Notes: a model not told the origin generated them from the letters alone. DNA of 37,493 nucleotides from Ktedonobacteraceae bacterium (GCA_025928885.1 JAICIM010000003.1:1-37493); one strand, 5' to 3'; positions 1 through 7,280 are shown, counted from the first letter of the stretch. Program-made: numbers and translations.

Positions 1-371
1 AAGGCCAGATCGAAATGATGGTGGCGCAATCGTCGTGCCAGCGCAAAATACTCGCTCAAACGATAGCGACCAGGAATGCCAACGCTGCCACAATCGATCA
101 CCTGATCGACGATGGGTTGATGCTCAACAATAACCTTCGACCAGCTGCCAGCGATATAGGTAATGCGGGCCTCCGGGTAGTTCTGGCGAATGACCTCTAA
201 GAGCGGTGTGGTCATAATCAGATCGCCCAGGCAGCAGGGTTTGATGACCACGATAGAGCGCGGTTGCTGGTGTGCTCTTTTTGTCGCCTGCAATGGTCTC
301 TGAAGCGCATCGAGCAGGCCAAACGGCGCACGCAACAGGATGGACAGGCCGGTGATGATGTGCTGGCGCAG
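1..371 (-). CDS. GT9-family glycosyltransferase (heptosyltransferase-like), partial
   Basis: The frame reads IVVIKPCCLGDLIMTTPLLE followed by IRQNYPEARITYIAGSW, which is the N-terminal half-domain of family 9 glycosyltransferases (ADP-heptose:LPS heptosyltransferase type). These transfer a sugar from a nucleotide donor in cell-surface glycan synthesis. The gene runs off the left edge, so only about 120 residues are seen and the catalytic C-terminal domain is missing. The ORF track omits it because there is no ATG or GTG between an upstream in-frame TGA and the conserved IVVIK block. The end given here is a CTG two bases after the stop of the zinc-ribbon gene, with a GGAGG nine bases upstream. 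A TTG at 335 is the main alternative. Family assignment is firm; acceptor and start are not. Confidence 0.8.
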   Translation of the reverse strand, partial: MRQHIITGLSILLRAPFGLLDALQRPLQATKRAHQQPRSIVVIKPCCLGDLIMTTPLLEVIRQNYPEARITYIAGSWSKVIVEHQPIVDQVIDCGSVGIPGRYRLSEYFALARRLRHHHFDLA

Positions 372-373
372 AG

Positions 374-1198
374 TTATTGTCCTCCATCTTTTGCTTGTTG
401 GTCTTCTGGCTGCTCACCGCGAACCGTCTCCAGATCAGCGACATGAGGCGGCGGTGGTGGTGTTTCGGGCGTGTAGACCGTTGGCTCTTCCGCTCCGGTT
501 GACTCTGCACGCGCCGTTTCCTGCCCCGATGGGTAAAAACCTGAACGCACAGTTGGCAAATGCTGGATCGCGCTGCTCTCGATGTGAGTACCACAGTTAG
601 GGCAGTACGCGTTGCCGGGGATCAGCTCAGACTGACATTGAGGGCAGCGGGCCGCTGTTGACACTCCTGGAGGAGGCGGTGGTGGATTATTGGTGTCAAG
701 TAGTAGCGTGTCGAGAGCATTGACCGTCGAGGGCTGAACGCCTGGGGGCGGTGGTGGTACAGGAATGGGTATCGTGCTGTCCAGCGTCGAGTAGCCTGGA
801 GGAGGAGGCGCGGTTAGGGCAGATGGCATCAGCGGAACCGGGACCGTCGGCGCAATCTCGCCGCCCGTGATTGGATGGGGTCCGGTTGGCGTCTGTCCAG
901 TTGACGATTGTGAAGGAACCGACCCCTGGTTGAGCAGCAGCTTGAGTTCGTGTTGTGCCTGATCGAGTTGTTGTCGCAGGATGGCCAGATCCTGACAAAC
1001 CGGGAGAAGTTCGCTCTGAGTCATCTGTCCAGCCGCAAAAACCTCCATTGCGCGAGTCACCAACTGGTTATTTTGAGTTGTAAGCTGGCGTGACAGGCTA
1101 TCAACGGTGGAACGGAGCCGCTGGATTCTGCCAATGCGAGCCGCTTCGTGGGATGCTTTTTCCAGGCCGCGCTGCATAGATTCCCAGATGTTGCCCAT
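374..1198 (-). CDS. proline-rich zinc-ribbon protein of unknown function
   Basis: A 274-residue protein starting MGNIWESM; the track's TTG three codons earlier is less likely, since an AAGGGGG lies upstream of the ATG. Residues about 15-90 are heptad-like and probably form a coiled coil (SLSRQLTTQNNQLV, LRQQLDQAQHELKLLL). A long proline-rich linker with PPPPPG runs follows. A double-CXXC zinc ribbon (CPQCQSELIPGNAYCPNCGT) lies near residue 190, and the tail is acidic and proline-rich. No signal peptide or membrane segment is visible. Such proteins are common in Ktedonobacteria but have no known role. The gene is tightly followed by the GT9 gene, so the two are probably co-transcribed. Confidence 0.75.
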   Translation of the reverse strand: MGNIWESMQRGLEKASHEAARIGRIQRLRSTVDSLSRQLTTQNNQLVTRAMEVFAAGQMTQSELLPVCQDLAILRQQLDQAQHELKLLLNQGSVPSQSSTGQTPTGPHPITGGEIAPTVPVPLMPSALTAPPPPGYSTLDSTIPIPVPPPPPGVQPSTVNALDTLLLDTNNPPPPPPGVSTAARCPQCQSELIPGNAYCPNCGTHIESSAIQHLPTVRSGFYPSGQETARAESTGAEEPTVYTPETPPPPPHVADLETVRGEQPEDQQAKDGGQ

Positions 1199-1299
1199 GA
1201 GTAACAATGCCCCCTTTTTATGAAGAGATAATCATTAGCCAGCTCAACGATGGCTACAATGCGTGATCGTTATATACAGCAAGATGAGAGCCGATTTCA

Positions 1300-1308
1300 A
1301 TTATAGCA
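1300..1308 (-). promoter_or_regulatory. extended -10 promoter for the zinc-ribbon gene
   Basis: On the minus strand the sequence is TGCTATAAT, a perfect -10 with the extended TGn element. TCGACT lies 17 bases upstream as a partial -35 match. It would start transcription near 1293, about 95 bases before the ATG at 1198. Called by eye. Confidence 0.5.
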
Positions 1309-1380
1309 AAGTAGAGGTGTGAAGTCGAGGGCAGTAGCTGCTGTAAAGTGAGCAACTTGGGTGGATTGCTCCCACCATGT

Positions 1381-1417
1381 GCCTGGATATCCTGGCCTCA
1401 CAACAGGATATCCAGGC
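1381..1417. terminator. perfect 14-bp hairpin at the end of the ispE-DUF5679 unit
   Basis: GCCTGGATATCCTG pairs perfectly with CAGGATATCCAGGC across a 9-base loop, and T1380/A1418 can add one pair. It sits 14 bases beyond the DUF5679 stop codon. There is no U-tract on either strand, so it may be a transcript-end or processing hairpin rather than a classical intrinsic terminator. Confidence 0.5.
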
Positions 1418-1430
1418 ATTGAACGAAAAA

Positions 1431-1586
1431 CTACTTCTTTGCGGCACTGAGAATCGCGTTGACGGTCGTACCACAGACGGCACACTGGCCTTTGAGGGCA
1501 GGTTTACCGTTTTTCATGGTCACTTTTTGTCCGTTTTTCATCTCAGTTTTGGTTTTGCATTTGACACAATAATACAGGTCTGCCAT
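1431..1586 (-). CDS. small DUF5679-like zinc-ribbon protein (51 aa)
   Basis: This gene is missing from the ORF track because it is short. It encodes MADLYYCVKCKTKTEM, then a lysine-rich middle, then CAVCGTTVNAILSAAKK. Two CXXC pairs (CVKC and CAVC) make a small zinc ribbon of the DUF5679 type. Function is unknown. The start is well supported by AGGAGGT about eight bases upstream of the ATG. It begins 23 bases after the ispE stop, so it is probably the last gene of an ispE transcript. The hairpin at 1381-1417 follows it directly. Confidence 0.85.
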   Translation of the reverse strand: MADLYYCVKCKTKTEMKNGQKVTMKNGKPALKGQCAVCGTTVNAILSAAKK

Positions 1587-1609
1587 GTGTTTTACCTCCT
1601 ACATCCTTG

Positions 1610-2539
1610 TTAGAAAAAAGTAATGTTTTCGCCGCCAGGAGCGATGGCGCGTGTCAGATGTACTTCGTACCCCTGACGATGCAGTTGTTGCTGCACATGT
1701 GCGGCCTGATCTAAGCGGGAAAACGTAGCAAAGAGTGTTGGGCCACTGCCGGAGAGCCGTACGTGGGAAGCGCCTGCCTGTAACATATCCTCTCGCGCCT
1801 GTGCGACCTCTGGATAGCGTTCCAGTACGCCGCGTTGCAGGCCGTTGTGGAGATCCTCCATATGTAGCTCGCCCTTGCTGGTAAAAGCGGAACAGATAGC
1901 CCGGCTGCGTGATCCATCGGTATAATCAGTGGGTGGCAGGTTGCGAAAGACTGCCGCCGTGGAGACTCCGATAGAAGGCTTGAGCAAGAGCAGCCAGCGC
2001 ATGGTTGTTGGCCAGTGTGGAGCAAGCGGTGTGATGCGTTCACCGCGCCCTTCACAGAGCGCCAGTCCTCCGGTCAGGAAAAACGGCACATCTGACCCCA
2101 GCGAGGCCGCGATGTCGAGCAGATCGGAGGAGGATAATGAAAGTTGCCACCATGATTGTAAGGCAAGCAGGACAGCAGCGGCGTTGCTACTGCCTCCTCC
2201 CAGGCCGGCAGCCACAGGGACATGTTTCTGTAATTCAATCATAATTCCCTGTGAGAGCGAGAGTCGTTGACGCACCGCCTGAGCCGCTCGTGCAGCCAGG
2301 TTATCTTCACCATTGAGTTCGGGCCGCGAGCAAATAATGCGTACGGTATCTTCTGCTAGCGCCGTGAGGCAGATGGTATCATAGAGGTCAATGGTCTGCA
2401 TGACCGTGACCAGTTCATGATACCCGTCGGCGCGTTTTCCCAGAATATCAAGGGAAAGATTGATTTTCGCATACGACCGAACAAAGTGCGTGCTACCTGT
2501 TGCATAGCTCGGCTGTGTAGTAATGTGTGCGTGACTCAT
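1610..2539 (-). CDS. ispE: 4-diphosphocytidyl-2-C-methyl-D-erythritol kinase
   Basis: A GHMP-family kinase that phosphorylates CDP-methylerythritol with ATP in the fourth step of the MEP isoprenoid pathway, in the cytosol. The N-terminal block SYAKINLSLDILGKRADGYH is the IspE substrate-side signature. The glycine-rich ATP motif PVAAGLGGGSSNAAAVL lies near residue 110, and a C-terminal GHMP motif VRLSGSGPTLFA follows. I start it at the ATG of MSHAHITT (309 aa). The track's longer version uses a TTG and adds 20 unconserved residues. ispD and ispF lie about 9 kb away in the same window, so the pathway genes are close but not contiguous. Confidence 0.95.
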   Translation of the reverse strand: MSHAHITTQPSYATGSTHFVRSYAKINLSLDILGKRADGYHELVTVMQTIDLYDTICLTALAEDTVRIICSRPELNGEDNLAARAAQAVRQRLSLSQGIMIELQKHVPVAAGLGGGSSNAAAVLLALQSWWQLSLSSSDLLDIAASLGSDVPFFLTGGLALCEGRGERITPLAPHWPTTMRWLLLLKPSIGVSTAAVFRNLPPTDYTDGSRSRAICSAFTSKGELHMEDLHNGLQRGVLERYPEVAQAREDMLQAGASHVRLSGSGPTLFATFSRLDQAAHVQQQLHRQGYEVHLTRAIAPGGENITFF

Positions 2540-2717
2540 GGGTGCATTGTGCCTTGAGATGGAGCGCTTGTCAAGCACAGGGCCGCGTATATATACCAAA
2601 AGTCGTGGATTTTGCAGCTTGTTTTGCCTGCATTGCCCTCGTTATACTCCTGTTTATTCGCCTATCCTTCCCTGAATAGCCTGAAACTCCCTTTTGTAGA
2701 AGGATATAATAAAGCTA

Positions 2718-2726
2718 TGCTATACT
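2718..2726 (+). promoter_or_regulatory. extended -10 promoter for the 2808 gene
   Basis: TGCTATACT is an extended -10 with no clear -35. A perfect TATAAT at 2705-2710 with CTGAAA 18 bases upstream is an alternative. Either would give a 5' leader of roughly 75-90 bases. Confidence 0.4.
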
Positions 2727-2727
2727 G

Positions 2728-2745
2728 TGGTGTGTGCATACACCA
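2728..2745. promoter_or_regulatory. 18-base near-palindrome, candidate operator
   Basis: TGGTGTGTGCATACACCA is palindromic at 16 of 18 positions and overlaps the predicted start of transcription of the 2808 gene. That is where a repressor would bind. No regulator is assigned. Confidence 0.35.
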
Positions 2746-2807
2746 ATGTTGCTGCTTTTAAGTACATCTATTATCGTTTTTTTACTCCCTGAATTCTGGT
2801 AAGCTTT

Positions 2808-3800
2808 ATGGATATCACGGTTGCCTATTTTCATACTCTATTTCATGTTGATACTGTAAAACGAGATTTTGAACAAATACGTGCTACCGGCGCGACCAGT
2901 ATTGTGTATGCTGTCCATGAGCAGGAGGATCAGCGCTGGCCGCGTGACCTCGAACGTGGGCTGAAACTGGCGCAAGAGGCCGGATTAAAAGTCATGTTGA
3001 GCCTGGGTCGCTACGGCAATCTCTTTGCTGGTCCCTCGCATATACCAAGCTGGTATACGTTTCGTCATCCTGAAACATGCATCAAAGATCGTCATGGTCG
3101 TTTTCATAATGTTTCTTGCCATAATCATGAAGCGTTTCGCTCCTGGCTTTTTCATGAAATAGAATATTTACTTTCTTCTTATGCTGTAAGTGGTATTTTG
3201 CTGGATGAACCGCGCTGCCCCGATGTGACCTGTTTTTGTTCGGTGTGCCGCGCCCTCTGTCCCGATATTACCGATCTACAACATTTCCAGCGCCGCTCTT
3301 TTATCGAGTTTCTCAGTGCGCTCTTCTCGACCGTCAAGGCTGTGAAGAGCAATGCAAAGACCGCCATTGTATTGTTGCCGCAAGATCTGAACCTGGTTGA
3401 TGAGCTGGTGACGATCCCCCAGTTGGATACGCTGGGCTGTCATTTGTTCTGGCAATTGCTCAACGAAGATATCTCGCAGGTAGAGACCTGGGGGCGTACA
3501 GTGGTCGAAGCGGCGCGGCAGCACGACAAGCGCAGCCAGCTCTGGCTGCAAAACTTTCATCAGGATGAAGAAGGGGAGCAGATGCTGGAGCCGTCCTGGG
3601 CAAAGTTGCTCAGTGCCGAGCCAGATGAGGTGGCCTGTTATTATTACTGGCGCAATAATTGCGATCCCGAACGAGTCTGGGAGACGACGCGCACACTGTT
3701 ACGTCGCATCCCGCGCCGCCAGCTCCATTGGCAGCCTGCCTTTGCACGCCTCTCGTCCCCCGTTGCAAACTCGAACCAGGCTCAGGAAGGGGTGCAATAA
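2808..3800 (+). CDS. glycoside-hydrolase-like TIM-barrel protein of unknown substrate
   Basis: A 330-residue protein with the look of a (beta/alpha)8 barrel: it opens with ITVAYFHTLFHVDTVKRDFE and contains GLKVMLSLGRYG. The segment GILLDEPRCPDVTCFCSVCR resembles the strand-end acidic residue plus CxC..C cluster seen in several uncharacterised glycosidase-like barrels and GH42-type proteins. D and E of LDEP could be active-site residues, but this is inference. There is no signal peptide, so the protein is probably cytosolic. No strong ribosome binding site is visible (TGGTAAG only). It is transcribed divergently from ispE and ends inside a terminator hairpin. The substrate is unknown. Confidence 0.65.
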   Translation: MDITVAYFHTLFHVDTVKRDFEQIRATGATSIVYAVHEQEDQRWPRDLERGLKLAQEAGLKVMLSLGRYGNLFAGPSHIPSWYTFRHPETCIKDRHGRFHNVSCHNHEAFRSWLFHEIEYLLSSYAVSGILLDEPRCPDVTCFCSVCRALCPDITDLQHFQRRSFIEFLSALFSTVKAVKSNAKTAIVLLPQDLNLVDELVTIPQLDTLGCHLFWQLLNEDISQVETWGRTVVEAARQHDKRSQLWLQNFHQDEEGEQMLEPSWAKLLSAEPDEVACYYYWRNNCDPERVWETTRTLLRRIPRRQLHWQPAFARLSSPVANSNQAQEGVQ

Positions 3801-3810
3801 GCACCCCTTC
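3786..3810 (+). terminator. intrinsic terminator whose loop holds the stop codon
   Basis: GAAGGGGTGC pairs with GCACCCCTTC across the loop AATAA, followed by TCATTTTG. The TAA in the loop (3798-3800) is the stop codon of the upstream gene, so the last codons form the 5' arm of the stem. Confidence 0.7.
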
Positions 3811-3835
3811 TCATTTTGTGGATGTGCCTATGGAT

Positions 3836-4642
3836 TTAGCGACGAATGCTTGGGATCGTGCTGTCTTTATCTTCCTGGAAGAGCTTCTCCAGCAGTTCGC
3901 GAACGTGCTTGATCTGCTGCGTCGTGGTCTCGCCACTCTCGCTGGCAGTAAGGATAACTGCCTGCACGCCGAGAATTTTCAGCGTCTGGGCATCTTGCTC
4001 GTTGAAAGCGCTCTGAATCGGCACGAATGCCGGATACTGGGCCACCTCGCGCAAGCCGCGATAGTAGGCCGCATCCTCGATGGTCAGCGTGCCAGGGCTG
4101 GCCTTGAAGCCAAAGTCTACCAGCACCGCACCAATGCCACTCAGCGCCGCCAGGCTGCGGATCGCCAGCGGGACGAAGAAGCGCGAGAGGTTATCCTGCG
4201 TTGCAGTTTGCAAGGGGACCGTGACAACTTTCTCGACCTCTTTTGTCTCAATTGCCAGCAGGTGTGCGGGGGCGTTGAGCGGCAAAATGATATATTGAAT
4301 GCCCTGTTCTTTGATCTGAAGCAGGCTTTCGCGGGTCAGTTTCTCCCAACCTCCCGTCAGGCGCAGTCCTGCCACCAGATCTTCGTTCAGCGCATGGGTA
4401 GATGCAATCTCCTGTTTGATAGATTCAAGCTGAGCAGCTTCTTTCCCATTCCAGGCAAAGAGCAGGCCATCGGCTCCTGCCTTGATCGCCGCCTCGGCGC
4501 TGCCTGCGACAACAGTAGGAAACTCGACGACCAGCGAGGCAGCGTGGGGTTTGGATTCGGGTTTGCTTTTCCCCAGGAAGCCCATGCCTCCGCTGCTTTG
4601 TGTTCGGCGTGCCTGCGAAAACAGATCTTGCAGTTTAGCCAT
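3836..4642 (-). CDS. TIM-barrel-like protein of unknown function
   Basis: A 268-residue cytosolic protein starting MAKLQDLFSQARR, with AAGGAGA ten bases upstream. A short basic N-terminus is followed by alternating hydrophobic strands and helices (VVAGSAEAAIKAGADGLLFA, GIQYIILPLNAPAHLL, GIGAVLVDFGF, LGVQAVILTASE) suggesting a small barrel of the phosphate-binding or aldolase-like kind. I do not see a catalytic signature that names it. It converges on the 2808 gene, with the terminator at 3786-3810 beyond its end, and is probably monocistronic. An enzyme acting on a phosphorylated compound is possible but unsupported. Confidence 0.65.
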   Translation of the reverse strand: MAKLQDLFSQARRTQSSGGMGFLGKSKPESKPHAASLVVEFPTVVAGSAEAAIKAGADGLLFAWNGKEAAQLESIKQEIASTHALNEDLVAGLRLTGGWEKLTRESLLQIKEQGIQYIILPLNAPAHLLAIETKEVEKVVTVPLQTATQDNLSRFFVPLAIRSLAALSGIGAVLVDFGFKASPGTLTIEDAAYYRGLREVAQYPAFVPIQSAFNEQDAQTLKILGVQAVILTASESGETTTQQIKHVRELLEKLFQEDKDSTIPSIRR

Positions 4643-4741
4643 ATGTGAACAAATCTCCTTATCGTAGCATGGAGCAGTTTCACCTGTTCCGTGCTGTAGA
4701 ATGTAGCGTTATATGATGCTCAGGGTACAGATGTTGTGTCC

Positions 4742-4750
4742 ATTATAGCA
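4742..4750 (-). promoter_or_regulatory. extended -10 promoter for the 3836-4642 gene
   Basis: The minus strand carries TGCTATAAT, a consensus -10 with extended TGn. There is no good -35. Transcription would start near 4735, leaving a leader of about 90 bases. Confidence 0.5.
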
Positions 4751-4821
4751 CGTTTGCGGATGGCTAGCAGACCATCGCTATCGACTGTGAGGTCAGCTTT
4801 TGATGGGTTGGCAGCCTTTGC

Positions 4822-4850
4822 TTGACGCAACCATCTTTCTGGCCGATAAT
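4822..4850 (+). promoter_or_regulatory. sigma-A-type promoter of the purine nucleoside phosphorylase gene
   Basis: TTGACG, 17 bases, then GATAAT. The predicted start is near 4857, about 50 bases before the ATG. The ORF-track start at 4822 is this -35 box, which argues against the longer reading frame. A short hairpin (ATGCCTG/CAGGCAT, 4865-4881) sits in the leader before the Shine-Dalgarno. Confidence 0.65.
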
Positions 4851-4908
4851 CGAGTCAGAAAGAGGATGCCTGCAACAGGCATTGACAAAGATGAAGGAGG
4901 TTCTATGT

Positions 4909-5760
4909 ATGTTCTCTCTCTATAATCAGGTGCAGGAGGCCGTCGCTGCGATCCAGGAGCGAACAACGCTCAAGCCTGCGGTAGCGATCATCTTAGGGTC
5001 GGGCCTGGGCGATCTGGCCGCCGAGCTGGAGAACGCGGTTGCCGTTCCCTATGCTGAAATTCCTCATTTTGCTCAATCAACCGTTTCGGGCCATGCTGGG
5101 CGTCTGCTGCTGGGGACACTGGAGGATGTGCCGGTGCTGGTGATGCAGGGACGTTTTCATTTCTACGAGGGCCATTCGATGGCGGCATTGACGCTGCCCG
5201 TTCGTGTGATGCGCATGCTGGGTGCCGAAACGCTTGTCGTCACCAATGCTGCTGGTGGAGTCAATCCGGCCTATCAGCCGGGCGATTTTATGTTGATTCG
5301 CGACCATATCAATCTGCCGGGTCTGGCTGGAGCCAATCCATTGATCGGACCCAACGAGGAGCGTTTTGGCGAGCGCTTCCCGGCGATTGCCCATGCCTAT
5401 GATGCGCAACTGAACGCTCTGGCCCGCGAGGTTGCTGCTGAACGCTCGGAGATCACACTGCACGAGGGCATCTATACGATGGTGGCCGGTCCCAGCTTTG
5501 AGACTCCCGCTGAATTGCGCTTCCTGCGCACGATAGGCGCCGACGCCGTGGGAATGTCAACGGTGCCAGAGGTTATTGTGGCCCGCCATATGCAGATGCA
5601 GGTACTGGGGATCAGTTTGATTACGAATAAAGCGACCGGTGAGGAGACGGGAGAGGCGAGCCATACTGAGGTATTAGAAACGGCGAACTCGGTTCGTCCG
5701 AAGTTCGCCGCGCTGGTTCGTGGGATTATGCGCAGAATGCAGCCATCTTCAGCTGTTTAA
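4909..5760 (+). CDS. punA: purine nucleoside phosphorylase, trimeric (class I low-mass) type
   Basis: Cleaves inosine and guanosine (and deoxy forms) with phosphate to free base and (deoxy)ribose-1-phosphate in purine salvage. The family is shown by the GSGLGDL phosphate motif, GRFHFYEGH, VVTNAAGGVN, GPSFETPAELR, GADAVGMSTVPEVIVARH and SLITNKATGE. The active-site Glu and Asn are present. I start at MFSLYNQ (283 aa), eight bases after AAGGAGG, which matches the usual family length. The track's 29-residue extension overlaps the promoter. The stop codon overlaps the stop of the convergent gene in a TTAA tetranucleotide. It stands alone, not in a nucleoside operon. Confidence 0.93.
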   Translation: MFSLYNQVQEAVAAIQERTTLKPAVAIILGSGLGDLAAELENAVAVPYAEIPHFAQSTVSGHAGRLLLGTLEDVPVLVMQGRFHFYEGHSMAALTLPVRVMRMLGAETLVVTNAAGGVNPAYQPGDFMLIRDHINLPGLAGANPLIGPNEERFGERFPAIAHAYDAQLNALAREVAAERSEITLHEGIYTMVAGPSFETPAELRFLRTIGADAVGMSTVPEVIVARHMQMQVLGISLITNKATGEETGEASHTEVLETANSVRPKFAALVRGIMRRMQPSSAV

Positions 5761-6449
5761 TTTGCCTTGCTGACGTGAAACCCAACCCAACTCCAGTTGG
5801 CATATATGCCCCAGGCATTCAATATAACGAGATAGTAATCGCCCTTTTTGGCATCTGGTGAGATGCTAAACTTCCACATGCCCTGGCCCTTGTCGTCGCA
5901 TGAATGGGTCTGTGGAGTGGTCGGATCAAACACCAATACATTTTGAACCTCTTCCGTGAAGGGTTGTGAAATGCTTGCGGTGTTTTTAAGCTCATCCTGT
6001 TTAATCTTAACGATGCCGTTGTTATCGGGTACCTTTGAAAGCCAGAGTTTGCAAGTAATGCCCGGCGATTGGAGTGCCTGGCCATGAGTGCATGCGCTCG
6101 AATTACCTGTTTTCGCTACAGCGTGCGCCTGGAAGGTGTGGATGGTGGCTCCATCAGCCACGCCTCCGGCGTCGGTCTGATCGATGCTAGGACAGTTGAG
6201 CGGCTGTGCTTCGGTTTTCGGGGCCGTCGTTGGTTGAGCTTTCTGGGCGACCGGGTTGACGGTAGGAACTGCCGTCGGTTGCGCCGCTTGTTGAGGACGA
6301 GTGACTGCGCCTACAGCAAAGCCTATAATCAGCCCGGAAAGGGCCAATAACGTAATGGCGGTAATGATGAGCGATTGTGTGCGTGCAGGGCCGCCATTCT
6401 GGCTATTGGGCGGCATATTTGGTTGTGGTCTGGACATTGTTTGTTGCAT
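5757..6449 (-). CDS. membrane-anchored extracytoplasmic protein of unknown function
   Basis: A 230-residue protein. Residues 1-25 are polar and proline/asparagine-rich. One hydrophobic segment at about 27-50 (SLIITAITLLALSGLIIGFA) acts as a signal anchor. A low-complexity Q/A/P/T/V linker follows, then a globular domain of about 140 residues containing three or four cysteines (LNCPSID, SSACTHG, GITCKL, HSCDDKG) that could form disulfides outside the membrane, and aromatic strands near the end (YYLVILNAWGIYANWSWVGF). No family is recognised. The candidate structured RNA with its terminator lies upstream on the same strand, so that RNA could be a leader for this gene. It overlaps the convergent punA by four bases. 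Confidence 0.65.
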   Translation of the reverse strand: MQQTMSRPQPNMPPNSQNGGPARTQSLIITAITLLALSGLIIGFAVGAVTRPQQAAQPTAVPTVNPVAQKAQPTTAPKTEAQPLNCPSIDQTDAGGVADGATIHTFQAHAVAKTGNSSACTHGQALQSPGITCKLWLSKVPDNNGIVKIKQDELKNTASISQPFTEEVQNVLVFDPTTPQTHSCDDKGQGMWKFSISPDAKKGDYYLVILNAWGIYANWSWVGFHVSKAN

Positions 6450-6570
6450 GCTATAAAAACGCCTTCTACTTGTCTTTCAATGCTCAATCCTTGTTCTCAT
6501 GATACCACGCTCCCGCCAGTCCGTTGACAAAAACAAGCACGTTATAGCCCAAATAGGTCTCTCTGGCTGA

Positions 6571-6610
6571 GAAAAAAGAGACCGGTCGCATTCTGGGGAA
6601 ACGCGACCGG
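6571..6610 (-). terminator. intrinsic terminator of the candidate small RNA
   Basis: On the minus strand CCGGTCGC pairs with GCGACCGG (8 bp plus a G-T pair) across a loop of about 11 bases, followed by TCTCTTTTTTC. This fixes the direction of the upstream structured RNA. Confidence 0.75.
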
Positions 6611-6762
6611 CGCACCTGGGTCAGGGGTGTGTGGGGGAAAAGCTCCCAGGTACGGATACCGTCCACCACAAGCAGCGCAGCATGGCTTGTCGGGGCAGAT
6701 GAGACACGAGATACCATGCTGCGCTGTGAGATCTCTTGTATGCTCTCTCATGAATATGAACG
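6571..6762 (-). ncRNA. candidate structured RNA (~190 nt), sRNA or leader
   Basis: Between a TTGACT/GAGAAT promoter and an intrinsic terminator the minus strand holds three hairpins in tandem. Hairpin 1 is a perfect 13-bp stem (CAGCGCAGCATGG with CCATGCTGCGCTG, 6673-6726) enclosing 28 bases. Hairpin 2 has stem ACCTGGG/CCCAGGT (6614-6651) with a C/T-rich loop. Hairpin 3 is the terminator. The ORFs in the track here are not gene-like and are crossed by the stems. I could not match it to 6S, SRP, tmRNA, RNase P RNA or a riboswitch class I know. It may act in trans, or attenuate the gene at 5757-6449. Confidence 0.5.
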
Positions 6763-6768
6763 CAACCT

Positions 6769-6797
6769 ATTCTCTCTTTGGGATATTTGGCAGTCAA
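6769..6797 (-). promoter_or_regulatory. promoter of the candidate structured RNA
   Basis: On the minus strand: TTGACT, 17 bases, GAGAAT (4 of 6 to consensus). The predicted start is near 6762, giving an RNA of about 190 nt to the terminator. Confidence 0.5.
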
Positions 6798-6832
6798 ATT
6801 TTACGTTCGCTCTTTCGTTCGATGGTCGCGAA

Positions 6833-6841
6833 TGGTAGAAT
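6833..6841 (+). promoter_or_regulatory. extended -10 promoter of the tatA-like gene
   Basis: TGGTAGAAT matches an extended -10 with no good -35. Transcription would start near 6848, leaving about 47 bases before the ATG. It is divergent from the small-RNA promoter. Confidence 0.45.
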
Positions 6842-6894
6842 AGGGTGCATAACCTGAAGAGAGTTGTTATATCTCCCGCTGAAAGGGGTCTGTT

Positions 6895-7212
6895 ATGGGC
6901 GGATTTCATATGCTCGACATTATCGTTGTAGCCGCGATCGCGCTGGCGTTATTTGGTCCCAAAGCGCTGCAATCGATGGCTCGCGGTGCTGGCAAAGGGG
7001 TCGCGCAGGCTAAAGATATGAAAGATAAGCTGATGTCGGATTTGCCAGTAGAGGATATCACGAAAATTACTGATAACATTCCCCAGGTTCCTCTCAATGC
7101 ACGTCAGGCCGTTGGGATGCTGCTGGCTTCCGACGCGGGCAAAGAGAAAGAGCCGAAGACCGAACTTAAGAAGGTTGAGGAAGATCAGGAGGTCAAAGCG
7201 AACGAGTTGTAA
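6895..7212 (+). CDS. tatA: TatA-family twin-arginine translocase subunit
   Basis: A 105-residue protein with the TatA/Hcf106 layout: an N-terminal membrane helix (MLDIIVVAAIALALFGP), the FGPKAL hinge, then an amphipathic helix (QSMARGAGKGVAQAKDM) and a charged E/K-rich tail. TatA oligomers open the membrane for folded twin-arginine proteins. AAAGGGG lies just upstream; the start is MGGFHML or the internal ATG five codons on. No tatC or tatB is in the window, so it is an orphan subunit here. It is followed 68 bases later by the PCD gene and may share a transcript. Confidence 0.85.
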   Translation: MGGFHMLDIIVVAAIALALFGPKALQSMARGAGKGVAQAKDMKDKLMSDLPVEDITKITDNIPQVPLNARQAVGMLLASDAGKEKEPKTELKKVEEDQEVKANEL

Positions 7213-7280
7213 GCTGAAGACCGGTGTCCTGGGTTGTATATCGTCATGGCAGATCAACCTCATCGAGAAGGAGTATATGC

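Noticed and set aside
3659-4648. 329-codon plus-strand ORF
   Set aside because: Antisense to the 3836-4642 gene, which has a clear ribosome binding site and protein-like sequence.
6484-6717. 77-codon ORF through the candidate RNA
   Set aside because: Its sequence is dictated by the hairpin stems and terminator. There is no ribosome binding site or recognisable domain.
6571-6762. Known RNA identity (6S, SRP, tmRNA, RNase P, riboswitch) for the candidate RNA
   Set aside because: None of the conserved core sequences I know could be found, and the hairpins are in tandem rather than in one long stem as in 6S RNA.
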